Source: Odontesthes bonariensis (lineage: Eukaryota; Chordata; Actinopteri; Atheriniformes; Atherinopsidae). Taken from it: a stretch of 64,000 nucleotides of DNA. The stretch spans positions 23,594,248-23,658,247 of the forward strand of contig NC_134519.1 in assembly GCF_027942865.1 (NCBI RefSeq), in the 5' to 3' direction. The translations under genes were made by a program, and so were the position numbers. Below the pieces are notes generated by a model that was not told the DNA's origin, did no database searches, and saw only the letters and a program-made list of their open reading frames with translations. Shown one piece after another: positions 50,436-61,200 of this stretch. Within the stretch, counting starts at the first letter, position 1. Every line of letters begins with the position of its first letter.

Positions 50436-53400
50436 TCAAATTGCATGTTTCAGCAGACACAGTTTGGTTATAGGTCTGTCCAGTACGTTAGTCTTAGTCT
50501 GCACGCTGACTCGCCTCACTGTACCTCTGGAGTCTGGTAATGTCTTTATTACCCTGCCCATATTCCAGGAGTTGCGAGGGGCAGATTCATCTATTATCAG
50601 TACAATGTCTCCTGGCGAGAAGTTCCTCTGTGGTGTGAGCCACTTTTGTCTCTCTTGAAGGAGCGGCAAGTACTCTCTTGTCCATCTAGTCCAAAACAGA
50701 TTAGCTATGTACTGTATCTGTTTCCATCGCCGTCTCGCGTACTGATCATCTTGGTCAAAGACTCCTGGTGGAATGTTGGGTTGCGTTTTCATAAGCAACA
50801 AGTGATTAGGGGTCAAAGCTTCAACATCACCAGGGTCATCTGATGAGGATGTTATTGGTCTGTTATTGATGATGTCCTCAACTTCACACATGATGGTTTG
50901 GAGTCCTTCATCATCTAGTGACTGTTGCCGTAGCACAGAATTCAAGACTTTTCTTACAGTACGGATTTGTCTTTCCCATACGCCGCCTTGGTGGGAGGCT
51001 GCTGGGGTGTTGAAAATCCACTTGATGCCTTTTTCTGCCATAGTGTTCTGTACTTTGGTCTGATTCAGGTTTTCCAATGCTTTGCGCAGCTCTTTTTCTG
51101 CGGCAACAAAATTTGTTCCATTGTCAGAGCGTAAAATTTTTACTTGTCCTCTTCTACACATAAACCGACGTATGGCGTTAATGCAGGAATCTGTATCCAG
51201 GCTGTGAGCTATTTCAATGTGAACAGCCCTCACAGTTAGGCAAGTGAAAATCACGCCATACCGTTTAACAAGGCTCCTTCCACGTTTGACCTCAAATGGT
51301 CCGAAGAAGTCAACTCCCACGTTAGTAAAGGGTGGCTGATCCGGCAGTAGCCTGTCTTCAGGCAGGTCTGCCATTCTTTGCTTTCCAGCTTTAGCAGTAA
51401 GTCTTCTGCACACAATGCACTTTGAGATAATCCTCCTTACAGCTGAGTTAGCTTGAGGGATCCAGTACTTTTGTCGCAGCGTTGCCAGCATGTAGTTGCG
51501 ACCACAATGTCCAACTGCTTGGTGAATGTGTTGCAGTATGAGGTTGGCTATTGGTGAACTTTTAGAGAGGATGGCTGGGTGTTTAGCCTCTTGTGGCATC
51601 GCAGCTTTATGAAGCCGGCCTCCAACTCTCAGTATCCCATTCTGCAATATGGGGTCAAGTTTGTAGATCTGGCTTTTTTTCTTGATTGGAGCATTTTCTT
51701 TCAGAGCACAGATTTCTTCGGTGTAGTCCTGTGACTGACTCATCTGTATGAGCTCCATTTCGGCCTCAACCAGCTCCTCCAGTGACAACGGATGTTGTTG
51801 AATTGTTGATTTGAATTTCTTCATGTGCTGTGCAATGAGCTTGTTCTGTTTTTCAGGGTTGTTCTCAGATTGTCTGATTGTAGTTTTGAGCTCCTTTCTC
51901 TTGTCCTTCAGTAGTTTTAGTATCTCCTTTAGTCTGAGAAACCATCCGACTGCCTTCTTTAGTCGTTGCCATGTCGAGTAGTAAGCGATAAGCTTGTTGA
52001 CAGCATCATAACTTTGTGTGCTGGTCATGGTTACTCTAGCACATGTTTTGATTTCTGGATCTTCTTCTGTGGTCTCTTTTTCATCCAACTGTTTTGGCCA
52101 TTCACTTTCGGGCTTCAGCAAGAAATCTGGACCCTGTATCCAGACTTTTCTCTGCATGAACTTCTTCACTTTGACTCCTCGAGAGCCCTGATCCGCTGGA
52201 TTTAGAGCCGAGTTGACATAATGCCACTGTGCAGGATGAGAATGATCCCTTATTGTCGTCACTCTGTTCGCTACAAAGGTCTTGAAGCGAGCACTTTCAT
52301 TCGTCAGATATCTGAGCACTGTAGTGCTATCAGTCCAGAAGACGGATTCCTCTAATGGGACCTTAAGTTCCTGTTTGAGCATTCTGTCCATTTTTACAGC
52401 TATGACTGCTGCTGTCAGTTCCAGTCTTGGTATCGTGACATGTTTCAAAGGTGTTACTCTTGATTTTCCTATTAGGAGGGAACAGTGTTTTTTGTTTTCA
52501 TGGCTGGTAAGCAATAGGTATGAAGCAGTAGCATATCCATCCTCACTAGCATCAGCAAAATGATGCAGCTGTGCTGACTGTGTGGATCCAAACTCTTTTG
52601 CTTTGATGCATCTGGGTATGCTGAATTCTGTCAAACTCTCCAAGTCTGCCAACCATTCATGCCATTTTTTTGCCTGTACACTTTCAATCTCTTCATCCCA
52701 ACCATGTTTATTCTTACACAGGTCACGCAAGATGAGTTTTGCCGGTAATATGATCGGTGCCAAAAGACCAAGGGGATCGAAGACAGAACTTACTGTGGAC
52801 AAGATGCCACGTCTTGTGACAGGCTTGTTTTTCATGTTTATCAGGAATCTGAACCTGTCAGTCTCTGTGCACCATTGCACACCAAGTGCTCGTTCCATTG
52901 GAAGTGTGCTGTGGCTCAAGTCCAGATCTTTAACTTCAGGTGCTTTTTCATTGTCTGGAATAGACAATAAGACTGTCTTGCTGTTACTCACCCACTTAGT
53001 AAGATGGAAACCTCCTCTGGCACATAAGGCTGTGAGTTCTTGTACAAGACTGACTGCTTGATCACTTGTTTCCACTGCTTTTAAGCAATCGTCCACATAA
53101 AAATGTCTTAGCACAGTGTCAACTGCCTCTACGCTCATCATTTCTCTTGCATCTTCCGCAGTTCTTCTCAGAGCGTAGGAGGCACAACTGGGTGAAGATG
53201 TAGCACCAAAAAGGTGTACCTTCATTCTGAACTCTTCAACGTCGCTGTTCAGATCACCCTCTGGCCACCACAGGAACCGTAGCAGATCTGTGTCTTCCTC
53301 TGGGACCCTCACTTGATAAAACATAGACTCCACATCTGCCATCAGCGCCACTGGATGCTCTCGAAATCTTAATAGGACACCTATGAGGTTGTTAGTGAGG

Positions 53401-56400
53401 TCTGGTCCTTGGAGCAATTGCTCATTTAGTGAGACACCTTGATATGTGGCTGTGCAATCAAAGACAACTCTTATTTTCTTTTTCTGAGGATGATAGACCC
53501 CTTGATGGGGGATGTACCACACACGTCCATCACTGCGACTGAGCTGCTCATCTGGTATCTTCTCAGCGTAGCCTTTTTCTATGATACTTTTCATGAACAA
53601 TATGTAATCTTCATGGAAGTCTGGGTTTTTCTTTAACTTCCTCTTGAGATTGTCAACCCGCTGCTGTGCCATGTGGCGGTTATTTGGCATCTTGATCTTT
53701 TCATCTCTCAGGGGCAATCTCAGGCTATAATGTCCATCAACTATCTTTGCTGAACTTGTAGCCAGGTGCATAAACTTGCGATCTTCTTGAGACATTTCTT
53801 CCTTTTCTTCACAGCTCCGTTCTGGGAAATCTGTGTTGTACTGTTTCACTAACAGTTCTTCTATTTCCCTCACTTGAATGCGATTAGCTGTGTAGCTCTG
53901 CAGTTTACCATTGTCCATTTTTTGTCCGTCGTCTTTTTTAAGAGGTCCATTGATCACCCATCCCAGGGCGGTCTTAACTGCATATGGCCCTTTTCCTTCA
54001 CTATTTATGACTTGCCATGGCTCTATGGCTTTTGGGACGTTGGCACCAATAAGCATTCCCACTTCCGCTGTAATACGTGGCAGACGTACGTCTTTCAAAT
54101 ACTGCCATTGTGCAATGTCTTCCTGCCGTGGTATGTTTTCCTTCTTCACTGGGATGTGACTGTGTGTAAACACCTTTGGAAGTTCAATATATGTTTCTTC
54201 TTCAAGACCACACACCTCAAGATCTGAAAGAACAACACTCTTCATTAGCTTGTGGCTATCAGAGTTGTCTTGAGCCATTGTGTCGAGAAGAAACTGGGTG
54301 CTCTTCCCTTTGAGGTTTAGTTTCCTCTGAATGTCTTCCGTGCAAAATGTTGCTGTGCTGCCAGGATCTATAAAGGCATATGTTTCTACGTATCTTTCAC
54401 TCTTCCTGGACTTGAGTTTAACTGGTACAACAGCAAGCACACATTCTTCCTCTCCAGCCCCAGTGTTTCCACATGACTCTTGACCCAGCGACACATAGGC
54501 ACTAGAAACTATGTCGTTCTCAGTATTGTTTTCGTCCACCTTTTCCGAAGCACTATCATCCTCCGTCTTGACATGGAGTATGTCTGGATGCATTCGAGAA
54601 CAAATCTGACACTTGAGTCGTTTCTTGCAATTCTTACTAAGGTGCCCAAAAGTAAGACATCCAAAACAAAGGCCCTTAGATTTCAGGAAGTCTATCCGTT
54701 CTGTGTTTGTCAGCTCTTTAATTTTATTGCAGACAGAAAGTACATGATTCTTCTGGCAGAATAGACAAGGTTTGTGAAAGGCTGTTACGACAGCTTTTGC
54801 AGGGCTGCTTTTCTTTGCAGTTGCATCCATGGTTGTGTTCTGTACACCTGTGGCAAACATGCTCTCTCTTTGTCCAGTTTTCCTGATGTTTCTCTCTTTT
54901 GTAGCCTTTTCTTTTCCTTTGGAGGTTTGTGGACTTTCTATAACATCTCCAAAGAGAGGATCCAGAGCTACTTTTGCTTGTCTGTCAATGAAGTTGACTA
55001 GGTGAGAGAACCTTGCTCGTCCTCTTCCTGCTTCATGGATCTCAAATGCCGTGTTTCTCCACTTCTCTCTCATTTTGTAAGGAAGCTTTGAAATAACAAC
55101 TCGCATGTTCGTGGGATTATCCATTTCTTCCATAAATTCAATGTCATCCATCGTGTTCCTACATCCAATTAGGAAAAGAGCATAAGCATTCAATGCCTTC
55201 CCATCCTCTGGTTTAATCTGAGGCCATCTCAAAGCTTTATCCATGTAGGCATTTGCGATCTTCAACTCGTCACCATATTGTCTCTGGAGCAACTTTCTGG
55301 CCTCATGGTAGCCTCTGTCAGAAGACATATGCTCACAGCTACGAACAAGTTCATGCGGCTCCCCGCTGGTATACTGTTGCAAATAGTAAAGCTTGTCTTG
55401 ACAACTGTCAGTTCTGCTATCCACAGCGTGCTCAAAAGCTCTGACGAAAGATTTGTAAGTAAGAGGGTCACCTTCAAACACTGGAAGGTCTTTAGAAGGG
55501 AGATAAGATCTTGTTTGTTGTTTTACAAGCATCTCAGTAATTGCATTTTGCTTCTGCATAACCTCATACAGTCCTCTTTCACTGTTTGCCACCTGTGGGT
55601 TGCTCTTGCCATGAGGTTTGCTCTGTTGTGTGTCTGGTGAAGACTGTGCCAACACACTAGGAACATACGCCGCTTGTCCTCCTGCAGCAACATTTGAGGT
55701 TAGCAAAGCACCATCACTCTCTTCTTTAAGTTTACTTCGTGAATGCTTTTGTGATGCATTACTGTAAATACTTCCTTTCTCACTTGCATATTCTTCAAAC
55801 ACCTTGCGCTTTGCATCACACTCTGCAATAGCTGTGTCCATCGCAAGCCGTTCCATTTTAGCTTTCAGCTGTAGCTCTTCCTGCTCCAGCAATTGCTTCC
55901 TTTGCAAGGCTGCTGCACGTGCCATCAATGCTGCATGCTCTGCGGCTGCCTTTAGGACTACTGAAGACCCAGAACCTGTTGATGAAGTAACTGAGGACTT
56001 ATTTTTACTACGACAACTTATTCCAGCTTGTGATACGCTGTCCTCTGCTTTGACGTCATCCTGATCAAGCTTGCTTCCTGGATTCTCATTTGCACCATTT
56101 TTATCTTCTAATTTCTTCTTCATTGCAGTACACCAGTTTAGAGTGTTCACACAAAAACCTCTCAAAGGTACAGCCTTTGGTTCATACCAGTTATGCTGGT
56201 CTATTTGTCCATCATCTTCACCCAGTAAAGCAACAACTGCAGTATTTATATCCTCAAACTCAGTTAATGCTTTGTGAAAATGATCATGAAGCAACTCTTC
56301 CACTTCATCCACATTCGAACCATCAAGCTTCAAGTTTTCAATATTTTTCATCATGCCTGTAAGCTGGGATAGTTTACCTCTTCTTGATCCAATAAGCCTG

Positions 56401-56483
56401 CTGATTTTATCATCCATTGCCTTTTCTGTGGGCTTTGGCGCCCTCTTTTGGTCAGATTCTTCCATGGCAACAGCACAAAACAC
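50436..56483 (-). CDS. BEL/Pao Gag-Pol polyprotein, intact, 2015 aa
   Basis: One uninterrupted frame supplies capsid-like Gag and all enzymes for reverse transcription and integration. Residues about 1-330 are a coiled-coil-rich N-terminal region; DUF1759-like Gag is about 330-500 (LPVFEGDPLTYKSFVRAFEH). Zinc-knuckle-type Cys/His motifs include CX2CX4HX4C at C606-C619. The aspartic protease has DPGST at 706-710 in a DUF1758-like domain. Reverse transcriptase is about 1000-1160, with ADVESMFYQV at 1049 and catalytic YVDD at 1129-1132. RNase H acidic residues are D1311, E1355, D1385 and D1431. The integrase zinc-binding motif is H1654, H1659, C1689, C1692, and the catalytic triad is D1725, D1787, E1837. 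A DUF5641-like end is about 1915-2015. M1 and M7 are both possible starts. No stop or frameshift is seen, unlike most old copies. Confidence 0.97.
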   Translation of the reverse strand: MFCAVAMEESDQKRAPKPTEKAMDDKISRLIGSRRGKLSQLTGMMKNIENLKLDGSNVDEVEELLHDHFHKALTEFEDINTAVVALLGEDDGQIDQHNWYEPKAVPLRGFCVNTLNWCTAMKKKLEDKNGANENPGSKLDQDDVKAEDSVSQAGISCRSKNKSSVTSSTGSGSSVVLKAAAEHAALMARAAALQRKQLLEQEELQLKAKMERLAMDTAIAECDAKRKVFEEYASEKGSIYSNASQKHSRSKLKEESDGALLTSNVAAGGQAAYVPSVLAQSSPDTQQSKPHGKSNPQVANSERGLYEVMQKQNAITEMLVKQQTRSYLPSKDLPVFEGDPLTYKSFVRAFEHAVDSRTDSCQDKLYYLQQYTSGEPHELVRSCEHMSSDRGYHEARKLLQRQYGDELKIANAYMDKALRWPQIKPEDGKALNAYALFLIGCRNTMDDIEFMEEMDNPTNMRVVISKLPYKMREKWRNTAFEIHEAGRGRARFSHLVNFIDRQAKVALDPLFGDVIESPQTSKGKEKATKERNIRKTGQRESMFATGVQNTTMDATAKKSSPAKAVVTAFHKPCLFCQKNHVLSVCNKIKELTNTERIDFLKSKGLCFGCLTFGHLSKNCKKRLKCQICSRMHPDILHVKTEDDSASEKVDENNTENDIVSSAYVSLGQESCGNTGAGEEECVLAVVPVKLKSRKSERYVETYAFIDPGSTATFCTEDIQRKLNLKGKSTQFLLDTMAQDNSDSHKLMKSVVLSDLEVCGLEEETYIELPKVFTHSHIPVKKENIPRQEDIAQWQYLKDVRLPRITAEVGMLIGANVPKAIEPWQVINSEGKGPYAVKTALGWVINGPLKKDDGQKMDNGKLQSYTANRIQVREIEELLVKQYNTDFPERSCEEKEEMSQEDRKFMHLATSSAKIVDGHYSLRLPLRDEKIKMPNNRHMAQQRVDNLKRKLKKNPDFHEDYILFMKSIIEKGYAEKIPDEQLSRSDGRVWYIPHQGVYHPQKKKIRVVFDCTATYQGVSLNEQLLQGPDLTNNLIGVLLRFREHPVALMADVESMFYQVRVPEEDTDLLRFLWWPEGDLNSDVEEFRMKVHLFGATSSPSCASYALRRTAEDAREMMSVEAVDTVLRHFYVDDCLKAVETSDQAVSLVQELTALCARGGFHLTKWVSNSKTVLLSIPDNEKAPEVKDLDLSHSTLPMERALGVQWCTETDRFRFLINMKNKPVTRRGILSTVSSVFDPLGLLAPIILPAKLILRDLCKNKHGWDEEIESVQAKKWHEWLADLESLTEFSIPRCIKAKEFGSTQSAQLHHFADASEDGYATASYLLLTSHENKKHCSLLIGKSRVTPLKHVTIPRLELTAAVIAVKMDRMLKQELKVPLEESVFWTDSTTVLRYLTNESARFKTFVANRVTTIRDHSHPAQWHYVNSALNPADQGSRGVKVKKFMQRKVWIQGPDFLLKPESEWPKQLDEKETTEEDPEIKTCARVTMTSTQSYDAVNKLIAYYSTWQRLKKAVGWFLRLKEILKLLKDKRKELKTTIRQSENNPEKQNKLIAQHMKKFKSTIQQHPLSLEELVEAEMELIQMSQSQDYTEEICALKENAPIKKKSQIYKLDPILQNGILRVGGRLHKAAMPQEAKHPAILSKSSPIANLILQHIHQAVGHCGRNYMLATLRQKYWIPQANSAVRRIISKCIVCRRLTAKAGKQRMADLPEDRLLPDQPPFTNVGVDFFGPFEVKRGRSLVKRYGVIFTCLTVRAVHIEIAHSLDTDSCINAIRRFMCRRGQVKILRSDNGTNFVAAEKELRKALENLNQTKVQNTMAEKGIKWIFNTPAASHQGGVWERQIRTVRKVLNSVLRQQSLDDEGLQTIMCEVEDIINNRPITSSSDDPGDVEALTPNHLLLMKTQPNIPPGVFDQDDQYARRRWKQIQYIANLFWTRWTREYLPLLQERQKWLTPQRNFSPGDIVLIIDESAPRNSWNMGRVIKTLPDSRGTVRRVSVQTKTNVLDRPITKLCLLKHAI

Positions 56484-56873
56484 TTGACTTATAATTCAGC
56501 TTAAAACAGTTCGTTTTCCAAGGAAAAACTAATGTCCAGTAGTATCTTCATAAACACATCAGTTTCCAACAAACAGCTGATATCCAAATCCACTTCAATG
56601 AAATGTATTCACAATGTATGCGCTGCGCAGCTCCGACAGGCTCCAATAAGCTCCGAACAAGCAGACACGAGGTAATTAACGTCAATAGCTGACTCCAGCA
56701 CGTTAGCCTTCCATGTGGCTTGTTTTAGCAGTTGAAATCTTGATGCAAAGCATCCACGGACTTACTTTATTCCAGTATGAGGACTTGGTTTGTCTCCTTG
56801 TCCATGTAGTAACGGCTTTATTCCAACTTAGTCCGTTCTTCTTTCCACTGAGAGCGGAGTTTTTTGACTCAAA
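56484..56873 (-). other. Leader of the BEL/Pao element (primer-binding region)
   Basis: 390 nt between 5' LTR and Gag start. Right after the LTR the element strand reads TTTGAGTCAAAAAACTCC, with an inverted repeat GAGT...ACTC. It lacks the TGG that normally begins a tRNA primer-binding site. Confidence 0.6.
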
Positions 56874-57199
56874 TGTAGCGGCGCTCTTTCCTCACAGTAC
56901 TCCACTTTACCGCTACTGTTAAGCAGTCTTCTTGGCAATAAGCTTGACATTAAAATGATCTTCCAAGGCAGTAACTTCGTTCAAAAAAGGAACTTTAATT
57001 GAAAAAGCAAAAAAAACAAAGTTACAAGATTCACTAATATTTACTTTTACTTGTCAAAAAACTGTCTTGCTCCTTAGGCTGCTTAACCTGGTCTGATCTA
57101 AAATGGCTGTGATGTCATCAGCAGCGTAATTAAAAGAGCAATGCAACATTTTTAAAGGGAAACTACTAATCATTAGCCAATGTTAATATGGCTCTTACA
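56874..57199 (-). repeat. 5' LTR of the BEL/Pao element
   Basis: 326 bp, apparently identical to the 3' LTR. It should contain the element promoter, which would transcribe leftwards, antisense to clstn2. Followed by ACCAA at 57200-57204. Confidence 0.96.
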
Positions 57200-57232
57200 A
57201 CCAAGCTCAGACTTGGAAAACAAACAACAAAA

Positions 57233-57260
57233 AACAAACAAACAAACAAACAAACAAACA
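57233..57260. repeat. (AAAC)n tandem repeat
   Basis: About seven AAAC units, 30 bp right of the retrotransposon insertion, in clstn2 intron 1. Confidence 0.85.
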
Positions 57261-57740
57261 GAAAAGGGGTTTAACACAGAAACTATTTGAAAACCTTTTA
57301 AAAAAGTCTTCATTTAACATCACAAAAGACCATTTGAAATGTCAAATCCTGTCAAATAATAAAAAACAAAAACTTCAACCGGAAGACATTTTGAAAATTT
57401 AGACTACAAGAGATTTATCGATTTGATCTATTAACTACTTGATGGATCCACTAATTGCTTTGCTCTAATGATAGATATTACTCACTCAATTCCAATTACT
57501 AAGCAAACTCTCTGAACATTTTTTATCTTGGAGGACAACCATGTACGGCCGGGTTGTCTTTTAAAATATCAACATGATAAGCTTAACGTTGTAGTAGTCT
57601 TGCTGTCAGTCGTGATTGGTTGGTTGGGCAGTGATCTGAAGATGATCTCTGAGTGCGATAATCGATTAGTGCTCATGGAAGGCAGCAATGGTCAGAGTGC
57701 TGCATTCAATCATCTCAGACATCTTCCTCTGTCTCTCTCA

Positions 57741-57741
<1 letters not shown>

Positions 57742-57778
<37 letters not shown>
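57742..57778. repeat. (CA)n microsatellite
   Basis: About 18 CA units in clstn2 intron 1. Confidence 0.95.
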
Positions 57779-57779
<1 letters not shown>

Positions 57780-58210
57780 CGGTGACTGTTGTTGCCAATG
57801 AAGGGCAGTGGCGGTTTACAGCGGTATTAATTGGGTCTCTGGAGTGAGAGCGCCGGGCTGGCTGGCTGTCTGCACTCAAGCAAACATTATCATTATACTT
57901 GCTGTTTATAAAGTCCATGTGGCCAAGAACCAGAGGGAAGGCTAACTTGGTTTAGATTAAGGTTAGAGGGGCTGGTTTTCTTTGGAGACTTGAGTCTCTC
58001 ATTTCATTTTCAAAGACTCTGATAGACACAGCTCCGTTTGTGACACATACACTGTACATCCATATTTGACAGTATGCAATAGGGATGAGGGCTGACTTCT
58101 CAAATGGCCATTGAACTATCAAAACAATAAGGAATCAAATAGTTTATGCAACTAGCATAATGCCCTGGAGCTATTCTGATTTAACCTGCAGCTGGTGGTG
58201 ATTACTAGCA

Positions 58211-58224
58211 CCGCAAGATGGCAG
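58211..58224 (+). promoter_or_regulatory. CTCF-like motif
   Basis: CCGCAAGATGGCAG matches a common variant of the CTCF core, with A at the usual C/T position. Confidence 0.3.
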
Positions 58225-61200
58225 TAATGCACACAGCAGTTTGCCAACCGCCATGAAAGCAAATTTTTTTTAGCGATGTATGAAACAGCTTGTGTTTTAG
58301 TCAAGTCTGACAATAAACTAAACATTCTGCATGATTTTGAAAATAACACTGCATCACTGGGGAATGGGATGGCAAAAATTAACAGTTATTGTGATACGTG
58401 CGTATGTGATGCAGGTGGGATTAGAAAAAACATTGAAAGTTGAAAAAAATGCTTTTATAATTTCCCTTTTATTATTTATTTTCCTCATAGTTTGATATCT
58501 CCTGACGTTTCACTGGCATACATGACAGAACTGTTGTCGCACAGCTATTAATCTTATAATCTTGTCTCATAGCAGCTCATTAACAAATGCTTTTTTTGTT
58601 GTTGCTGCTATGATATTAAAAGCTGAATGCTTTTAGTTTGAAAGTTGTTAGGTTTTTGTTTTTTTTCTTCCAAAATTTTCTTTATATTCCATCGTCAGAA
58701 AAAGCACAGAAAGTTTTTTTTTTTCTCGGCAGTTTATTCAAGAATGGTATTTCCAGTTATTCAACATAGAATACGCTGAATAAACATGGAATGGATCCAC
58801 TTTAATGGGTAAGAATCTATGATAAACTGACCTGTTACCTTCTAAAGGCAGTATTAGAACTGACTTGGCTGTACATGATAGAAAAAATCAGGGCCTAAAC
58901 AAAAATAAGAGCAAACAAGTAAGTTCAGCTCCCATAGGCATAGCAGACCTAATTATCTCAGTTTAGCTGAGCTGACTTGTTTAGTTGATATTGAATCTAC
59001 TGAATGTTCTATATTCCCACCAGAGCTTTCCATATTTCTTGGCTTGACTGTCTTCCTGCTCTAGTTTGATTGATCACAACTGACCTATGGTGACACAGTA
59101 AAGCATTATATCATTTTCTAAGATTTGATATGACTTTGTATTACAAATTGAAGACATTTCTTTTTTCCATTTCAAAAATAGATCAAGGCCTCTGAGCAGT
59201 GCTCGGGTGTATGATTGTTGTATAAGAGAGACAGAATAATGCAACATTTTTTTTTTTTTTTGCCTATGTTTACAGATTTTACATTGGAGGCTTTACAAGC
59301 TCAGCAGAATACAGTGTGCATTATATGTGAGACAAAGACTTTCTACTGAATACCTTTATATAAGATGTTGGAAAATGGAGCAGAGCAGATGAGTGCCAAA
59401 GAACACTGACTGAGAGGATCATAGGGGCGCTGAAGGGAAAAGAGAAGGATACAAAAATGAGAACAAGATCAGATTTATGGGTGTCCTTTCAGCGAAGCCG
59501 TCCAGCTGCATTATCCACGCAGGAGCATAAATCGTGTGAGCAATGTGTAACACAGAGACATAAGTCAGGTTAACTCACATTCCGCGCAATGACTGGTGAA
59601 ACAATGTCTGATGGGAAGTGCTGTGCCCGTTCTGTTTCTCCTTTCCTTTTAACTGTTATTCGTGCCTTTTCTCTTCTTTCTCTTCTCTCTGCTTTCTCAG
59701 TGGTGTTTTCCTGTCTGCCCCATCTCTTTCTTCTGTTGACTCTGCATCACTCTTGGCTTTTCTGCTCTGTCAAGCTGATGCCATTCAGAGGGCAAATGCC
59801 ACACGGAGAGGTGTTTCGTCATCTCCTCCTCACTTTTTTGTCACGCTCGAACAGCCCAGGTTCAGGTTTGCAAACCCGCTGTTGCTGCTTGCTCATCACA
59901 GTCGTGGCTTCCATTCCAAAGGTTTATAGGCTTAAGGGAGATGTATTAATGGTAAGGCTGTCTACTCTTTGTCTTACTGCCTTTTCTCATTTCCAGTGAG
60001 TTGCGTTCTCACTCCATTATGGGTACCTTTATAACAGACCCTTTCACAATCCCACTTATGCCTTTTCTCTTTTCTCTGGCCTGTAGAGATTTTTCCGGTC
60101 TTTAACCCCAGCTCTTGCTTGTCTTACACATTTCCAACTCAGACTTCTTTATTTTATTTTTATGATTTTCAGGTCTTGTTTTCCTCTGATAATACTGTAT
60201 GTTTGTTGTGTCTAAAATGGTTAGTGCATGAGTTGCCATGTTGGACAATCTTCAGTAAAAACCCTTAAGACCCCTATTCTTTGTATTGGCATTTGCCGTC
60301 AGGTGGAGGAATGTTAGGTGTGTGTTCTCCTAGAATTATATGCAAATTAGGGTAGCAAATTCAAATTAAAGTCCCAATTTGGATGTTAATTACTCAGCAC
60401 AGCTAATTATAATATGTTTGATGAGGCGTAAGGTGGAGGAGAGAGAAATAGAGGGTCTTGCCATAGGATGATCTATGTGTGGTGATTTGTGTGTTTGTTT
60501 GTGTCTGAGGGGGAGAGATGTTGGTGTTTAGGGCGGTATGTGTTTGCCAGAATTACACCAGCTGGTCCAAGAGCCCCCACCGGGGCTTTCTGGTCAACAG
60601 TGCTCAATATGTGGTGGATAAACATTGCATGCAGTGCTGATTTCAGAAGGGCCGCCTCGTGCGCTCTTCTCGTTAGCTGACTAAAGCTATTCCATGTACA
60701 CATTCAGACACTCTTTAAATAAACCCTCTTACTTACTGCACTCTTTCTATTGTTTTTTTTTCTTTTCTTTTTTTACACACAATGATAACCTGAGGTGATG
60801 TTTAATGCTGAGAGGAAAAAATGTAATCATGAGACTAAAGAGAGGAAAGGAGCAGAAGGGAAAAATATTCTCTTGAATAATTGTACAATTTAACACGCAC
60901 ATAGATTTTCTATAATTAAATAAAAAAAAGAAAAAAGAAAACGTTTTCTGCCTCTCTGTCCCTTTGCTATCCAAGGTGAAGATGTGTGGTCAGTTTAATT
61001 TGCTTGTCCACCTTTTTGTCCATCTGATGGTCACAAATTTGACTTGGCTGAATTTCTAGAGGTGACACCTGGGGAAAGAAGGAACCCCAGGCAGGAAAAA
61101 GAAGTAGTTTGGTGTGGATACAGCTTACTTTATTTCATACTGGGAAATGCATCATTCTCTTTGGGGAGAATGCAATCTTTAAGTGTCCCAGTTTCCTAAA

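Larger units (their letters stand above)
49971..57199 (-). mobile_element. Complete BEL/Pao LTR retrotransposon
   Basis: A 7229-bp element inserted antisense to clstn2 in its first intron. It is bounded by 326-bp LTRs and flanked by the 5-bp duplication ACCAA (49966-49970 and 57200-57204). In element sense the LTRs begin TGTAAGAGCC and end CGCCGCTACA (TG...CA). Order in element sense: 5' LTR 56874-57199, 390-nt leader, one open frame 56483-50436, 139-nt trailer, 3' LTR 49971-50296. The order aspartic protease, reverse transcriptase, RNase H, integrase in one Gag-Pol frame, with DUF1759, DUF1758, Pao-type RT and DUF5641-like segments, is diagnostic of BEL/Pao and not of Gypsy, Copia or retroviruses. 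No envelope-like frame is present. Confidence 0.97.

Noticed and set aside
49971-57199. Endogenous retrovirus or Gypsy element
   Set aside because: No envelope frame. DUF1759/DUF1758-type Gag and protease, Pao-type RT, and the DUF5641 end place it in BEL/Pao.
57233-57260. CRISPR-like repeat
   Set aside because: Four-base tandem repeat without spacers, in a vertebrate intron.
59589-59999. Plus-strand 136-codon frame as a clstn2 exon
   Set aside because: No cadherin signature, no convincing acceptor/donor pair, and composition typical of pyrimidine-rich intron.
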